Source: Flavobacterium tistrianum (GTDB taxonomy: Bacteria; Bacteroidota; Bacteroidia; Flavobacteriales; Flavobacteriaceae). Taken from it: a DNA stretch of 64,000 nucleotides. Of this stretch, positions 32,101 through 40,547 are shown in pieces (within the stretch, counting starts at the first letter, position 1; every line of letters starts with the position of its first letter). Made by a program: the position numbers and the translations under genes. Location: NCBI RefSeq assembly GCF_003254545.1, contig NZ_QJRH01000057.1, forward strand, positions 20,124-84,123, read 5' to 3'. A model generated the notes under the pieces. The model was not told the DNA's origin. It searched no databases and saw only the letters and a list, made by a program, of their open reading frames with translations.

Positions 32101-33522
32101 TTACTTCTTTAATTTAAAATTATCGTATGATCTTAAAATCGCTTGAGTAAACAAATCTCCTTGCTTCTCGTATCCTTTTTTTGAATAATGAACCCAGTCT
32201 GGTCCAATTAGCCCTTGTACTTTTAATTGCCTGATTCCGCTCATGCCTCCAAATTCATCGTACAAATCCCAAACAGCAAGACCGTCTTTTTGGGCTATAT
32301 CTATAATTTGTCTCGCATAATTATCAATGTAGGTATTTGGCTTTCGTCTTAACAATGATGGCGGAGGTGTCATTACAATTATAGGAGCGTCTATTTTTTG
32401 TGCTCGTACATTATTGATAAACTCTCGTAATTCTTTAATATAATTTTCTGGTTCCAAGTGATCATAGCTTTCATTTGTTCCTAAAGAGAAAACCAGTAAA
32501 TCTGGATGTAATGATTTTAACTGATCAAAGAATAATGGATATTTATTGTAGTCTGAATATTTTGCTCCGTTTACTCCAATACTGCTATAAATAATACCTG
32601 GAGCATCTTTTTCTAAAACAATTCCGTTCAATTCATAATCTTTAGCTTCTTTATTTGGAATCAAAAAAATTCGGCTTAAAGCGTTTTCTGAATTATAATA
32701 ATGCGAGAAAGAATCTGATTCTATAGCCAGCGGAACAAATTCTGACATTGAAATAGTCTTTTCCCTAGTTTCGTTTGTTGCAATTTTTAATGTTCTTCCT
32801 GCACGAATATTATTCCCTTTTAAACGATTGTCTCTTTTAATTTCAGCAACAGAAACATTGTATTTATCTGCAATTGTTCCAAGCACTTCGCCTTTCTTAA
32901 TTTTATGGGTAATGACTCTTCGTTCTGTTGTCTGAATAGAATTGATTTTAGACGAAATTGCCAAATCGAACATATTCTGATTTTGAGGCGTAATAATTTT
33001 TATTGTATTGAATTTATACGCCGGATCTTTTACATTCATTTCCATTACAAATCCGCCAGAATCTCTCCAAAGACCAATTCCGCTTATTCCAATCGGACAT
33101 TGTTTAAATGGGTGAATATTTCTATAGCTTTCCCAAGTTCTATTTGATCTAAAACGTTCATTATAAGATCCGTTTGTTTTAGCCAATTGATAAGGAAATA
33201 CTAAACCTCGCCCAGCGTTTCCAAATCTCTGCTGCAATTTTTTTCTGATTTCATTGGTCATTAAATCGCCTTGAATATGCGAATCTCCAATATGTACAAT
33301 ATTGATTTTTTGATTTTTCTGATCTTCATTTTTTTCCAGTTTCTGAAAAAAATCGCTTATCGCTTTTGCATTATAAATCTGACCGTCAGAAGGTGCATCA
33401 ATTGCTGCTGTATCCACTTTTTGAATCATACTTTTGGGTGTTGGCTGTACGTCTGTTTTGGGCGTTTTTTCATTTGTTGTAAAAAAAAGACAACAAAAGA
33501 AAATCATAAGTTTATTTATCAT
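32101..33522 (-). CDS. SGNH hydrolase-fold protein with inserted LysM domain
   Basis: A 473-residue exported protein (N-terminal MINKLMIFFCCLFF signal or anchor). The SGNH catalytic residues are spread along it: block I VHIGDSHIQGD with Ser81, block III SLGTNES (348-354) and the C-terminal DWVH with Asp442 and His445. Between block I and block III lies a LysM module, about residues 204-248 (THKIKKGEVLGTIADKY...IRAGRTLKI), the family that binds GlcNAc in peptidoglycan or chitin. It lies inside the hydrolase, not at an end as is usual. Its ATG overlaps the stop of the preceding SGNH gene by 4 nt, and the MBOAT gene starts one base after it. Role: probably acetyl transfer to or removal from cell-wall glycan. 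Confidence 0.88.
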   Translation of the reverse strand: MINKLMIFFCCLFFTTNEKTPKTDVQPTPKSMIQKVDTAAIDAPSDGQIYNAKAISDFFQKLEKNEDQKNQKINIVHIGDSHIQGDLMTNEIRKKLQQRFGNAGRGLVFPYQLAKTNGSYNERFRSNRTWESYRNIHPFKQCPIGISGIGLWRDSGGFVMEMNVKDPAYKFNTIKIITPQNQNMFDLAISSKINSIQTTERRVITHKIKKGEVLGTIADKYNVSVAEIKRDNRLKGNNIRAGRTLKIATNETREKTISMSEFVPLAIESDSFSHYYNSENALSRIFLIPNKEAKDYELNGIVLEKDAPGIIYSSIGVNGAKYSDYNKYPLFFDQLKSLHPDLLVFSLGTNESYDHLEPENYIKELREFINNVRAQKIDAPIIVMTPPPSLLRRKPNTYIDNYARQIIDIAQKDGLAVWDLYDEFGGMSGIRQLKVQGLIGPDWVHYSKKGYEKQGDLFTQAILRSYDNFKLKK

Positions 33523-34997
33523 ACACTATCTTTTGTTACTGAAACGGAATCGGGTCTGGCTCTTTTTATTGGTTTTGGCTTAGTCCCTTCAGAATCTCTT
33601 TTTTGTCTGAGTACTTTATATTCTTCGTATCCTTTATTTAATTGTCCGTAAAGCAAATTACCAATTGCTTTTGCGCCACGTTGGTTAAAGTGCGTGTAAT
33701 CTTTGTTTGCTTTTGCGGGAGTTTCATCAACCCACTTTATCATAGAACCATCTCCACCCATCAAAGTATATAAGTTCACAAATCCTGCATGAGCTTCTAA
33801 GGCATAGTGTTTTTGTGCTTTCATTAAAGGAACGACAGCAGAATCGGTTTTCATTTCCAAATCATATTTTGTTGATTTATCAGCTGTTGAGACAATTAAA
33901 ATAGAAACTCCTGGGAAAGATTCTTTTATTTTATTTACGGTCTTTGTCATTCCTTTTTCATACCAAGAATAATTTTTGGTTCCGTAATTTAAAACATTGG
34001 TTCCGTAGTGCAGAATGATCAAATCGTATTTTAAGCTATTATTAAAAGCTCTCATTACATCGGCATTGAACATCGAAATTGGAAGTCCTGAATTTCCTCG
34101 CTGTGAGAAATTATCAACATGAACTCCGCTTCCATTGTCAAAATTAAACCCGTAAATCGGAATAGAATCTGCTTGAAAAAAATTGGCTTTAAAAGCTTTT
34201 AAACTTCCAGATGAAACTTTTAGTGTATTTACTAAACTATTTGGAGAAAGACTTTTTTTAATTGTATCTTTTCCTATAATGAAATTCACTTTTCCGACTT
34301 TAGACGAACGTCCATAAAATAATGTTGCGTTATCTAAAGAAGTAGAATATTTGTTAAGTCCAGCTTCGTACTGAACCCAAGTCGAATTTGATTTATCATT
34401 TGCAAAAAATACATGTCCATTAACTCCAAAAGGACTAGTTGGTCTTTTTACATTTAAGTAGGACTGTGTTTTCCAGTTTTTAGAATAGGTAGATTTTACA
34501 GAACCTCTCGAAGCTGCAGATTCTGAAGTAATAGAAACGAAACCAACGCCATTTCCGCCAAAACGTTCCTGATAATTGGTACGGACATCTTGAACGATTA
34601 AATCTCCATCGGTCATGGAATCTCCGTAGTAAGCAATTCTAACCTTGTTCTGCGGATTTTTCTCCAGCTGATACAATTTCTCATAAAAAGAAATCAGGTA
34701 TTGATAGCCTTTGTAATTTTCGAATGTTTCGGCAGGAAATTCAATTCCTTCGGTTTCATCAAAAACAATTTTCTGCCCGCTTAGTGCTTGCTCACTTTTT
34801 GCAATACTGTCTTTATCTAGCGATAATGAATCGTCGGCAACAGATTCTAAAAGCAGACTGTCTATTAAAATATTTTTAGAGTCTAACTTACTCTCAGAAA
34901 ATATTTTGTCTGGAAGGATTTGTTTAAACCCAATAAAAGCGACCAACGCTAAAGCCACAATTGCAAAAGACTGAAAAAAATAAGACTTTGTATTCAC
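33519..34997 (-). CDS. SGNH/GDSL hydrolase-fold protein, membrane-anchored
   Basis: A 492-residue protein with one N-terminal transmembrane helix (FAIVALALVAFIGFKQIL, residues 11-28) and a periplasmic SGNH domain: YYGDSMTDGD with Ser127, ILHYGTNVL (329-337), and DYTHF with Asp433 and His436, a complete catalytic set. The region between Gly150 and Gly330 is a beta-rich insertion. It begins the three-gene operon and overlaps the LysM-SGNH gene by 4 nt. The C-terminus is a basic Lys/Pro-rich tail. Paired SGNH proteins with an MBOAT recall the AlgJ/AlgX and PatB partners of acetylation machines. Confidence 0.88.
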   Translation of the reverse strand: MNTKSYFFQSFAIVALALVAFIGFKQILPDKIFSESKLDSKNILIDSLLLESVADDSLSLDKDSIAKSEQALSGQKIVFDETEGIEFPAETFENYKGYQYLISFYEKLYQLEKNPQNKVRIAYYGDSMTDGDLIVQDVRTNYQERFGGNGVGFVSITSESAASRGSVKSTYSKNWKTQSYLNVKRPTSPFGVNGHVFFANDKSNSTWVQYEAGLNKYSTSLDNATLFYGRSSKVGKVNFIIGKDTIKKSLSPNSLVNTLKVSSGSLKAFKANFFQADSIPIYGFNFDNGSGVHVDNFSQRGNSGLPISMFNADVMRAFNNSLKYDLIILHYGTNVLNYGTKNYSWYEKGMTKTVNKIKESFPGVSILIVSTADKSTKYDLEMKTDSAVVPLMKAQKHYALEAHAGFVNLYTLMGGDGSMIKWVDETPAKANKDYTHFNQRGAKAIGNLLYGQLNKGYEEYKVLRQKRDSEGTKPKPIKRARPDSVSVTKDSV

Positions 34998-35275
34998 TTA
35001 AATAATTATAATAAAATATGAAGAATTGCTTTCAAAAATTAAACCAATTCAATAATGGATAACTTACTGCAGAAAAAATTTGTGCAAAGATAGAATAACA
35101 TTTTGTTTCTATTTCATTTTAACAAGAAAGTAGAACAAAAAAAAGAGGTTAGAATTTTTCTAACCCCTTTATCAAAAAAAAATAAAAAAAACAAAGCTAA
35201 TGATTCACTAGATTTTTAATGTTTTATTTAAAAGTATTCTGTGCAAAAGAAACTATTTGAGATTGTTACTCTTTA
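34998..35275. other. Intergenic region, SGNH operon promoter side
   Basis: AT-rich 278-bp spacer. It holds the hmuY terminator (35145-35170); I find no clear TAnnTTTG box for the SGNH operon. Confidence 0.5.
35145..35170 (-). terminator. Intrinsic terminator after the heme-uptake operon
   Basis: GGTTAGAA (35147-35154) with TTCTAACC (35158-35165); a U-run follows on the minus strand. Confidence 0.8.
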
Positions 35276-35896
35276 TTAGAATGTAGTAGTACTGTTTGCT
35301 TGGTATGCGAAATTAAAAGTATAATATGGCGATTCAGAAGTTAATGTTGGACTTGCTGGCGCATCTTTATAATAGCTTAATATTTCAAATTTTGCATATT
35401 TACCATCGTGTGTTTTTACTACAAATACTTTTCCTGCAATAGGAGAAATAATATGAGTTTCTGCATTATAAGCATACCAACCTTTTCCGCTTCCTGTCGG
35501 GATTGAATAAACTGTTGATGCATCTTGAGCAAAAGTACTTGCCGCAGGAAATGCAGTTACACTAGCAAATGTACCAGACACAATACTTACTGCACCAGAT
35601 CCTGTTCTTTCTGGTTCATCTGTAAGACCAATTTTAGCACCTCCATTTACAATAATTGTAGTCCCGCGAAAAGCAATATCCCAGCTATTATCTGTTACCA
35701 ACTTATTTTGAGAAAAACTAAATTTTGCAAATGCTCCTCCAGCTGGTTGTCCCTGACCACCTGTTTGAGGCGCAGCAATATTAGAAACTTTTGTAGTTAC
35801 CACTGGTGCTACTTCTTTTTTATCATCATCGCTGCTGCAAGATGCTGTAAAAATAAATAATGCTAAAAGCGAAAGTTTGAAGAATTTTGTTTTCAT
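35276..35896 (-). CDS. HmuY-family heme-binding lipoprotein
   Basis: A 206-residue lipoprotein; the lipobox FTASC places the lipidated Cys at 20. The rest matches the HmuY fold: VSNIAAPQTGGQGQPAGGAFAKFSFSQ, SWDIAFRGTTIIVNGGAKIG, SGKGWYAYNAETHIISPIAGKVFVVKTHDGKYAKFEILSYYKD (in part) and a final YYTFNFAYQANS. HmuY captures heme at the cell surface and hands it to its TonB receptor. I chose ATG 35896; an upstream in-frame extension to 36001 would overlap the receptor gene and has no lipobox start. It is 28 bp downstream of the receptor stop, in the same operon. Confidence 0.9.
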   Translation of the reverse strand: MKTKFFKLSLLALFIFTASCSSDDDKKEVAPVVTTKVSNIAAPQTGGQGQPAGGAFAKFSFSQNKLVTDNSWDIAFRGTTIIVNGGAKIGLTDEPERTGSGAVSIVSGTFASVTAFPAASTFAQDASTVYSIPTGSGKGWYAYNAETHIISPIAGKVFVVKTHDGKYAKFEILSYYKDAPASPTLTSESPYYTFNFAYQANSTTTF

Positions 35897-35924
35897 TTTG
35901 AAAAAGGTGTTAAATAAATATTGA

Positions 35925-37991
35925 TTAAAAATTATATTGAATTCGTGCAAAAAACTGTCGACCTGCCAAATTGCTAATTTGGCTAGGGTCTGTAAAATCA
36001 AATAAATTATTGGCTCCTGCCTGAAGCATAAATTTATCTCCGATATATTTTGAAATTGACAGGTTTGTTAAGAAGTAACCATCTACAAATGTGTCATATT
36101 TGTCAAGTATCTGATTACCGTTTGTATCAAACATTCCGTATTTGCTTCTATAAAAAATACGTAAGTTGATGTCTGTTTTTATTTTAGGAATAGTGTAGGC
36201 GAACTTAACATTAGCCGTATGTTTTGATCTGTTAAACAATCCAAAATAATCGGATTTCTTAATTTGAATCGTCTGTAAATCTGAGTTACGGATATATTGA
36301 TAATCTTCGAAATTATCCAAAACAGATTTGTCTTTTGCTGTTAAAAACTGATATCCAAATGATACTGATAATTCTTTTGTGAAATCGTAAGTTGAATTAA
36401 ACTCTAGACCGTAAGTGAAAATTTTACTGATATTAAAATAACTGAAGACATTCTGACCATTAGTTTTTTGAGCAACAACTCGAGTATCAATTAAATTTTC
36501 GATTGAATTATAGAAAGCATTGACGTCTAATCGTAATTTATTTCTCTTATAAAAAGTTCCAAAATTGACATTTATTGAACTTTCTGGCTTCAACGGTTCA
36601 CCAAAATTTACTCCATCTACTCTAGACAAAAGCTGGCCTTGCTCTTCAAGTTGATTTAAGCGATCTTCAGCAACGTTGTATCCCAAAACGGTATATCCAA
36701 CTGAAGGATTTGTAAAATCAAAATACAATTGACGAAAATCTGGAGCTTTGTATCCATATCCTACAGAAGATTTTAAAGAAAAATTCTCATTAACCTTATA
36801 ATTGACTGCTAATTTTGGGCTAAACTGTGAAGCATATTCACTATGATTATCATATCTAAATCCAGCAAGAACGTTCCATTTCTCAGTTGGATTGTAATCG
36901 TATTGCAGGTAAACATATTGCGAATTAAAGTTTACTTGTCTTTCAAAATAAGTTCTATCTAAAGTCTCATAATTGACTCCAACTCCACCTGTCAGTTTAT
37001 CATTTTTTAACGAAAGTGTCGTTCGAATTTCTGGTCGAACTAACCATTGATTATAATAAGCACTTTCATAAAGAGTATTATTCTTATCATTTAAAAAGGA
37101 ATCATTTTTATAATTCGTCGTGTAAAACTCATATTCAGAATACACTTTCGAACTCCATTTATGCTCAAATTTAATTTGCGAGTTCCATTCTTTTTCTTTT
37201 GCATCACCTTTGTAGTTTTCAGAATCGATAATTGCAACGTTATCCATTTTCATATCGTAAAAACGGTTGTTTACAATTAACTTTAGATTCTCTGAAAAAT
37301 CGTAATATATCTTAGGTTGGATTGTGAAATTATAAAATGGCTCCACATTTTTTAGTGGCGTACTTTTATCTAAATCATAACCATCTGTAGAATAAAAATT
37401 AGCAAAAAGATTAGCTGAAAATTTCTTCTTTTTCCACAGCAAATTCGTATTAGCATCATTGGTGTTAAAAGTTGCGTATCGATAAGAAAGACTTCCCGTA
37501 AACGTATCTTTTTTTGGTCTTTTTGTAATAACATTTATTACTCCTCCCATGGCTTCAGAACCATACAATGCTGAAGAAGCTCCTTTAACAATTTCAATTC
37601 TCTCTATATTTCCGACAGAAACCCTAGATAAGTCCAAAACACCAGCACTTCTACCCACTAATGGCACTCCATCAATTAAAATCATGGTATAAGCGGCATC
37701 CAGTCCTTGCATTTGAATTCCCTCAAAACCACTTTCGTCAGGAATCAAAATAATACCGGTTTGCTCGCTTAAAATTTCATTTAATCTTGTAACTCCAGAC
37801 TTCATAATTGCTTCAGATGTAATAATTGTCATCGGCAAAGGCAATGACGAAAGCACTCTTTCTGTTCTAGTTGCAGTAGTAACTTTAACTTCTGACAATT
37901 CATTTGTTTTCACACTATCTTTTTTAACCTCTTGAGAAACAGAAATTTGACAAAAAAGTACAACAGCAAAAAGAGTAATTTTAAAATTCAT
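35925..37991 (-). CDS. TonB-dependent outer-membrane receptor (HmuR-like)
   Basis: A 688-residue TonB-dependent receptor with a signal peptide (FKITLFAVVLFCQISVSQ), a TonB-box/plug region (VKVTTATRTERVLSSLPLPM, IRIEIVKGASSALYGSEAMGGVINVITK) and a 22-strand barrel ending in the expected aromatic residue (ARIQYNF). The barrel loop APDFRQLYFDFTNPSVGY resembles the FRAP/NPxL block of heme receptors. With the HmuY lipoprotein gene immediately downstream, heme or hemoprotein uptake is the likely function. It is transcribed away from the DUF6607 gene from a shared regulatory spacer. Confidence 0.92.
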   Translation of the reverse strand: MNFKITLFAVVLFCQISVSQEVKKDSVKTNELSEVKVTTATRTERVLSSLPLPMTIITSEAIMKSGVTRLNEILSEQTGIILIPDESGFEGIQMQGLDAAYTMILIDGVPLVGRSAGVLDLSRVSVGNIERIEIVKGASSALYGSEAMGGVINVITKRPKKDTFTGSLSYRYATFNTNDANTNLLWKKKKFSANLFANFYSTDGYDLDKSTPLKNVEPFYNFTIQPKIYYDFSENLKLIVNNRFYDMKMDNVAIIDSENYKGDAKEKEWNSQIKFEHKWSSKVYSEYEFYTTNYKNDSFLNDKNNTLYESAYYNQWLVRPEIRTTLSLKNDKLTGGVGVNYETLDRTYFERQVNFNSQYVYLQYDYNPTEKWNVLAGFRYDNHSEYASQFSPKLAVNYKVNENFSLKSSVGYGYKAPDFRQLYFDFTNPSVGYTVLGYNVAEDRLNQLEEQGQLLSRVDGVNFGEPLKPESSINVNFGTFYKRNKLRLDVNAFYNSIENLIDTRVVAQKTNGQNVFSYFNISKIFTYGLEFNSTYDFTKELSVSFGYQFLTAKDKSVLDNFEDYQYIRNSDLQTIQIKKSDYFGLFNRSKHTANVKFAYTIPKIKTDINLRIFYRSKYGMFDTNGNQILDKYDTFVDGYFLTNLSISKYIGDKFMLQAGANNLFDFTDPSQISNLAGRQFFARIQYNF

Positions 37992-38019
37992 TATTTTTAT
38001 TCAGTCTTAATAATCGATG

Positions 38020-38067
38020 CAAATATATAACTATTTTTAATTGTTCTAAATAAAATTTATATATTTG
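38020..38067. promoter_or_regulatory. Divergent promoter pair of the heme locus
   Basis: CAAATATATA (38020-38029) on one side and TATATATTTG (38058-38067) on the other are perfect inverted repeats 28 bp apart; each contains TATATTTG, the -7 box of the gene on its side. A TTG at 38041-38043 is 16 bp from the plus-strand box. Confidence 0.65.
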
Positions 38068-38096
38068 CGAAAATTTTAAAAACAAAACAATAAGTT

Positions 38097-38999
38097 ATGA
38101 TTTCAAAAAGCCTATTTATGTCAGCCGCTATGGCTTTAACATGCAGTCTTGGTTTTAGTCAGGACAAAAAACAACAAGACATTAAGTCAATTAAATCGAT
38201 GTGTGGTTGTTATGAAGTGAAGTTTAATTTCACAGAAACTTTCTCATACCCTAAAGATTCTCTTACTTATAAACCTTCTGAAACGAAACACGAATCTGCT
38301 TTAGAATGGGTTGAGTTATTAGAAGATACTCCAAACAAAATCGTAATGCAGCATTTACTTATTGTAAGTCCTGATATGATTATCAAACACTGGAGACAAG
38401 ATTGGCTTTACGAAAACACAGACTTATATACTTTTGATAAAGGCAATTCTTGGAAATACAAAAAGCTAGATAAAAAAGCTGTTAAAGGTCAATGGACTCA
38501 AAAAGTATATCAAGTAGATGATAGTCCAAGATATGAAGGTTCTTCAACTTGGGTACATGTTGACGGACAAGATTATTGGGCAAACGTTGCAGATGCTCCG
38601 CTTCCAAGAAGAGAGCAGACAAAACGTAACGATTATAACGTTTTGAAAAGAAGAAACATTCACGAAATCACTGCTACAGGGTGGAATCATGAGCAAGACA
38701 ATGATAAATTAGTTCGCGACGATACTGGAAAAGATGTTTTATTAGCTCAAGAAAAAGGATTTGACGTTTACACTAAAGTAGATGATTCTAAATGTATTGC
38801 TGGACAAAAATGGTGGAAAGAAAATAATGCGCTTTGGAAAAATGTTCGTGACAAATGGCAAACTCTTTTTGACAGACACCAAGACTTAAACTTAGAGGCC
38901 AAAGTTGACAGAAAAGCACTTTACTCTCTTCTATTTGATTTGAAACCAGATGCTTCAAAAGCAGAAACAGATAAAATCATTGACAAATTTGTTAAGTAA
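38097..38999 (+). CDS. DUF6607 family secreted protein
   Basis: A 300-residue protein with a signal peptide (SLFMSAAMALTCSLGFSQ) and a mature part recognisable as DUF6607: SMCGCYEVKFNFTETFSY near the start, EWVELLEDTP, MIIKHWRQDWLYEN, WTQKVYQVDDSPRYEGSSTWVH and RREQTKRNDYNVLKRRN. Its function is unknown, but its placement opposite an HmuR/HmuY-type operon with a symmetric promoter suggests a role in heme or iron acquisition. It is tryptophan-rich. A terminator shared with the convergent SusD gene follows. Confidence 0.85.
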   Translation: MISKSLFMSAAMALTCSLGFSQDKKQQDIKSIKSMCGCYEVKFNFTETFSYPKDSLTYKPSETKHESALEWVELLEDTPNKIVMQHLLIVSPDMIIKHWRQDWLYENTDLYTFDKGNSWKYKKLDKKAVKGQWTQKVYQVDDSPRYEGSSTWVHVDGQDYWANVADAPLPRREQTKRNDYNVLKRRNIHEITATGWNHEQDNDKLVRDDTGKDVLLAQEKGFDVYTKVDDSKCIAGQKWWKENNALWKNVRDKWQTLFDRHQDLNLEAKVDRKALYSLLFDLKPDASKAETDKIIDKFVK

Positions 39000-39019
39000 T
39001 TAAAATTAGTTGTTGTAAA

Positions 39020-39055
39020 AAAGCCGGGAGTTTTTTGAGACTTCCGGCCTTTTTT
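39020..39055. terminator. Bidirectional terminator, DUF6607 gene / susD
   Basis: GCCGG-type arm (39023-39027) pairs with CCGGC (39044-39048); A-rich on the left and T-run on the right. Confidence 0.8.
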
Positions 39056-39070
39056 TATTTTTCTTTTACT

Positions 39071-40543
39071 CTACAATGGATTTTGAACAATTAGTGGATT
39101 AGCATTAATTTCAGCTCTTGGAATCAACCATTGCCATCTATTATCTGAGGGAGCAACAGTTAAAACTCCATTTGTAATACCAGCATCGTGGTTAGAATTT
39201 GTTCTATCTAATGTCGAATTTGTTCTTTTTAAATCATAAAATCTGAAACCTTCTCCCCACAATTCAATTCTTCTTTGAAGTAAAATTTCATCAACCAATG
39301 CTTGTCCAGAATTTGTTGATAATGTATAGGAAGGGTTTCTTGTTTTTTCGAATTCAAAAAGTACTGCAGCGGCATCTGCGTTTCCAAGTCTTGCTTTTGC
39401 TTCTGCTTCTATTAGATACATTTCTGCAACACGCATATATGGAACATCACATCTACTATCACCAGTACTGATAGCTAAAAACTTTTGGCTCGTGTATGGA
39501 AATTTTGCAAAATTTGAAGGAAGTGCCAATGCTGCATGTTTTCCCGTTTTATCAAAAATCGTAGAACGCACATCAGTTGGCGGAATCATGTTATACAGTT
39601 TGCTGTTGATTGCCTTTGGACAAGAACGTATAACCGTTGAACTAAAATTTCTAGACATGTAAGCTCCAAAATTTCCAAAATACTGAGTTTGAACTTCATT
39701 AATATGACTTCCCCACATCCATTCTTTATTATTATAATCATTAAAACCTAAAGCATATTCAGAAATTGGCATTAAAGTCTTTGCAGTTCTAGCCTTATTT
39801 GCATATTCAGCCGCAAGCGACCAATTTCCTTGAGTTAAAGCTACTCTTGCTTTTAAACCTTGAGCAACCTTCAAATCTAAATGTGAATTGTTTGGTTTTG
39901 TATAGTCAAGCAATAAAACATTAGCTTCATCTAAATCTTTATTAATTTGAGCATACACTTCTTCAACCGTTGAACGAGGAAATTTGTCATTTCCTACACT
40001 CAATATAATAGGTACTCCAAGTTGAGAATTTGTTTCACCATTTACATATCTCTTGCCAAATAACTGTACCAATTGATAGTGACAAAATGCTCGGTAAAGC
40101 AAAGCCTGTCCTTTTACAATTTTCTTATCAGCATCAGAGCCAATTGCAACATCTGCTGCATTTATTATTGTATTTGCATTTCTAATGATTCTATAATAAG
40201 TCCTATAAGCAAAACGAATTTCTGAAGAATTTTCATTATTCATTGCACTCCAGTTATATACTGTCAAAAACCAGCCATTTGTAATTGGAAAAACCACGTC
40301 ATCACCTGCAATATCAGTTTGCTCCATTAAACCTCCTAATCCTGCCTGGCTTTGATCTTCATAACTATAATATAATGACCTATGAATACCATTCAAAAGT
40401 GTCATTAAATTTTCCGTTGTTTTTGTCGCTCCATCATAATCAACAAACTCTGTTGGCTTTTTATCTAAAAAGTCTTCAGAACATGAGCTTAAAAAAGTCA
40501 ACACTATAAATGCGAATAATACTTTTATATAATTTGATTTCAT
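39071..40543 (-). CDS. RagB/SusD family nutrient uptake lipoprotein
   Basis: A 490-residue SusD-like lipoprotein; FIVLTFLSSC puts the lipidated Cys at 21. SusD features: SEDFLDKKPTEF at the mature N-terminus, the TPR region with KIVKGQALLYRAFCHYQLVQLFGKRY, and the C-terminal ILLQRRIELWGEGFRFYDLKR. SusD caps the SusC channel in the outer membrane and binds the glycan or peptide ligand. It is 4 bp downstream of the susC gene, in one operon. No glycoside hydrolase or regulator is adjacent, so the substrate cannot be inferred. Confidence 0.94.
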   Translation of the reverse strand: MKSNYIKVLFAFIVLTFLSSCSEDFLDKKPTEFVDYDGATKTTENLMTLLNGIHRSLYYSYEDQSQAGLGGLMEQTDIAGDDVVFPITNGWFLTVYNWSAMNNENSSEIRFAYRTYYRIIRNANTIINAADVAIGSDADKKIVKGQALLYRAFCHYQLVQLFGKRYVNGETNSQLGVPIILSVGNDKFPRSTVEEVYAQINKDLDEANVLLLDYTKPNNSHLDLKVAQGLKARVALTQGNWSLAAEYANKARTAKTLMPISEYALGFNDYNNKEWMWGSHINEVQTQYFGNFGAYMSRNFSSTVIRSCPKAINSKLYNMIPPTDVRSTIFDKTGKHAALALPSNFAKFPYTSQKFLAISTGDSRCDVPYMRVAEMYLIEAEAKARLGNADAAAVLFEFEKTRNPSYTLSTNSGQALVDEILLQRRIELWGEGFRFYDLKRTNSTLDRTNSNHDAGITNGVLTVAPSDNRWQWLIPRAEINANPLIVQNPL

Positions 40544-40547
40544 AATA

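Noticed and set aside
35525..35860. 111-residue cysteine-rich plus-strand frame opposite the HmuY gene
   Set aside because: It is the antisense of a well-supported lipoprotein gene; the many cysteines arise from Ala/Gly/Thr codons read in reverse. No promoter or family match.
35896..36001. Extended HmuY start upstream to 36001
   Set aside because: It would overlap the receptor gene and displace the lipoprotein signal from the N-terminus.
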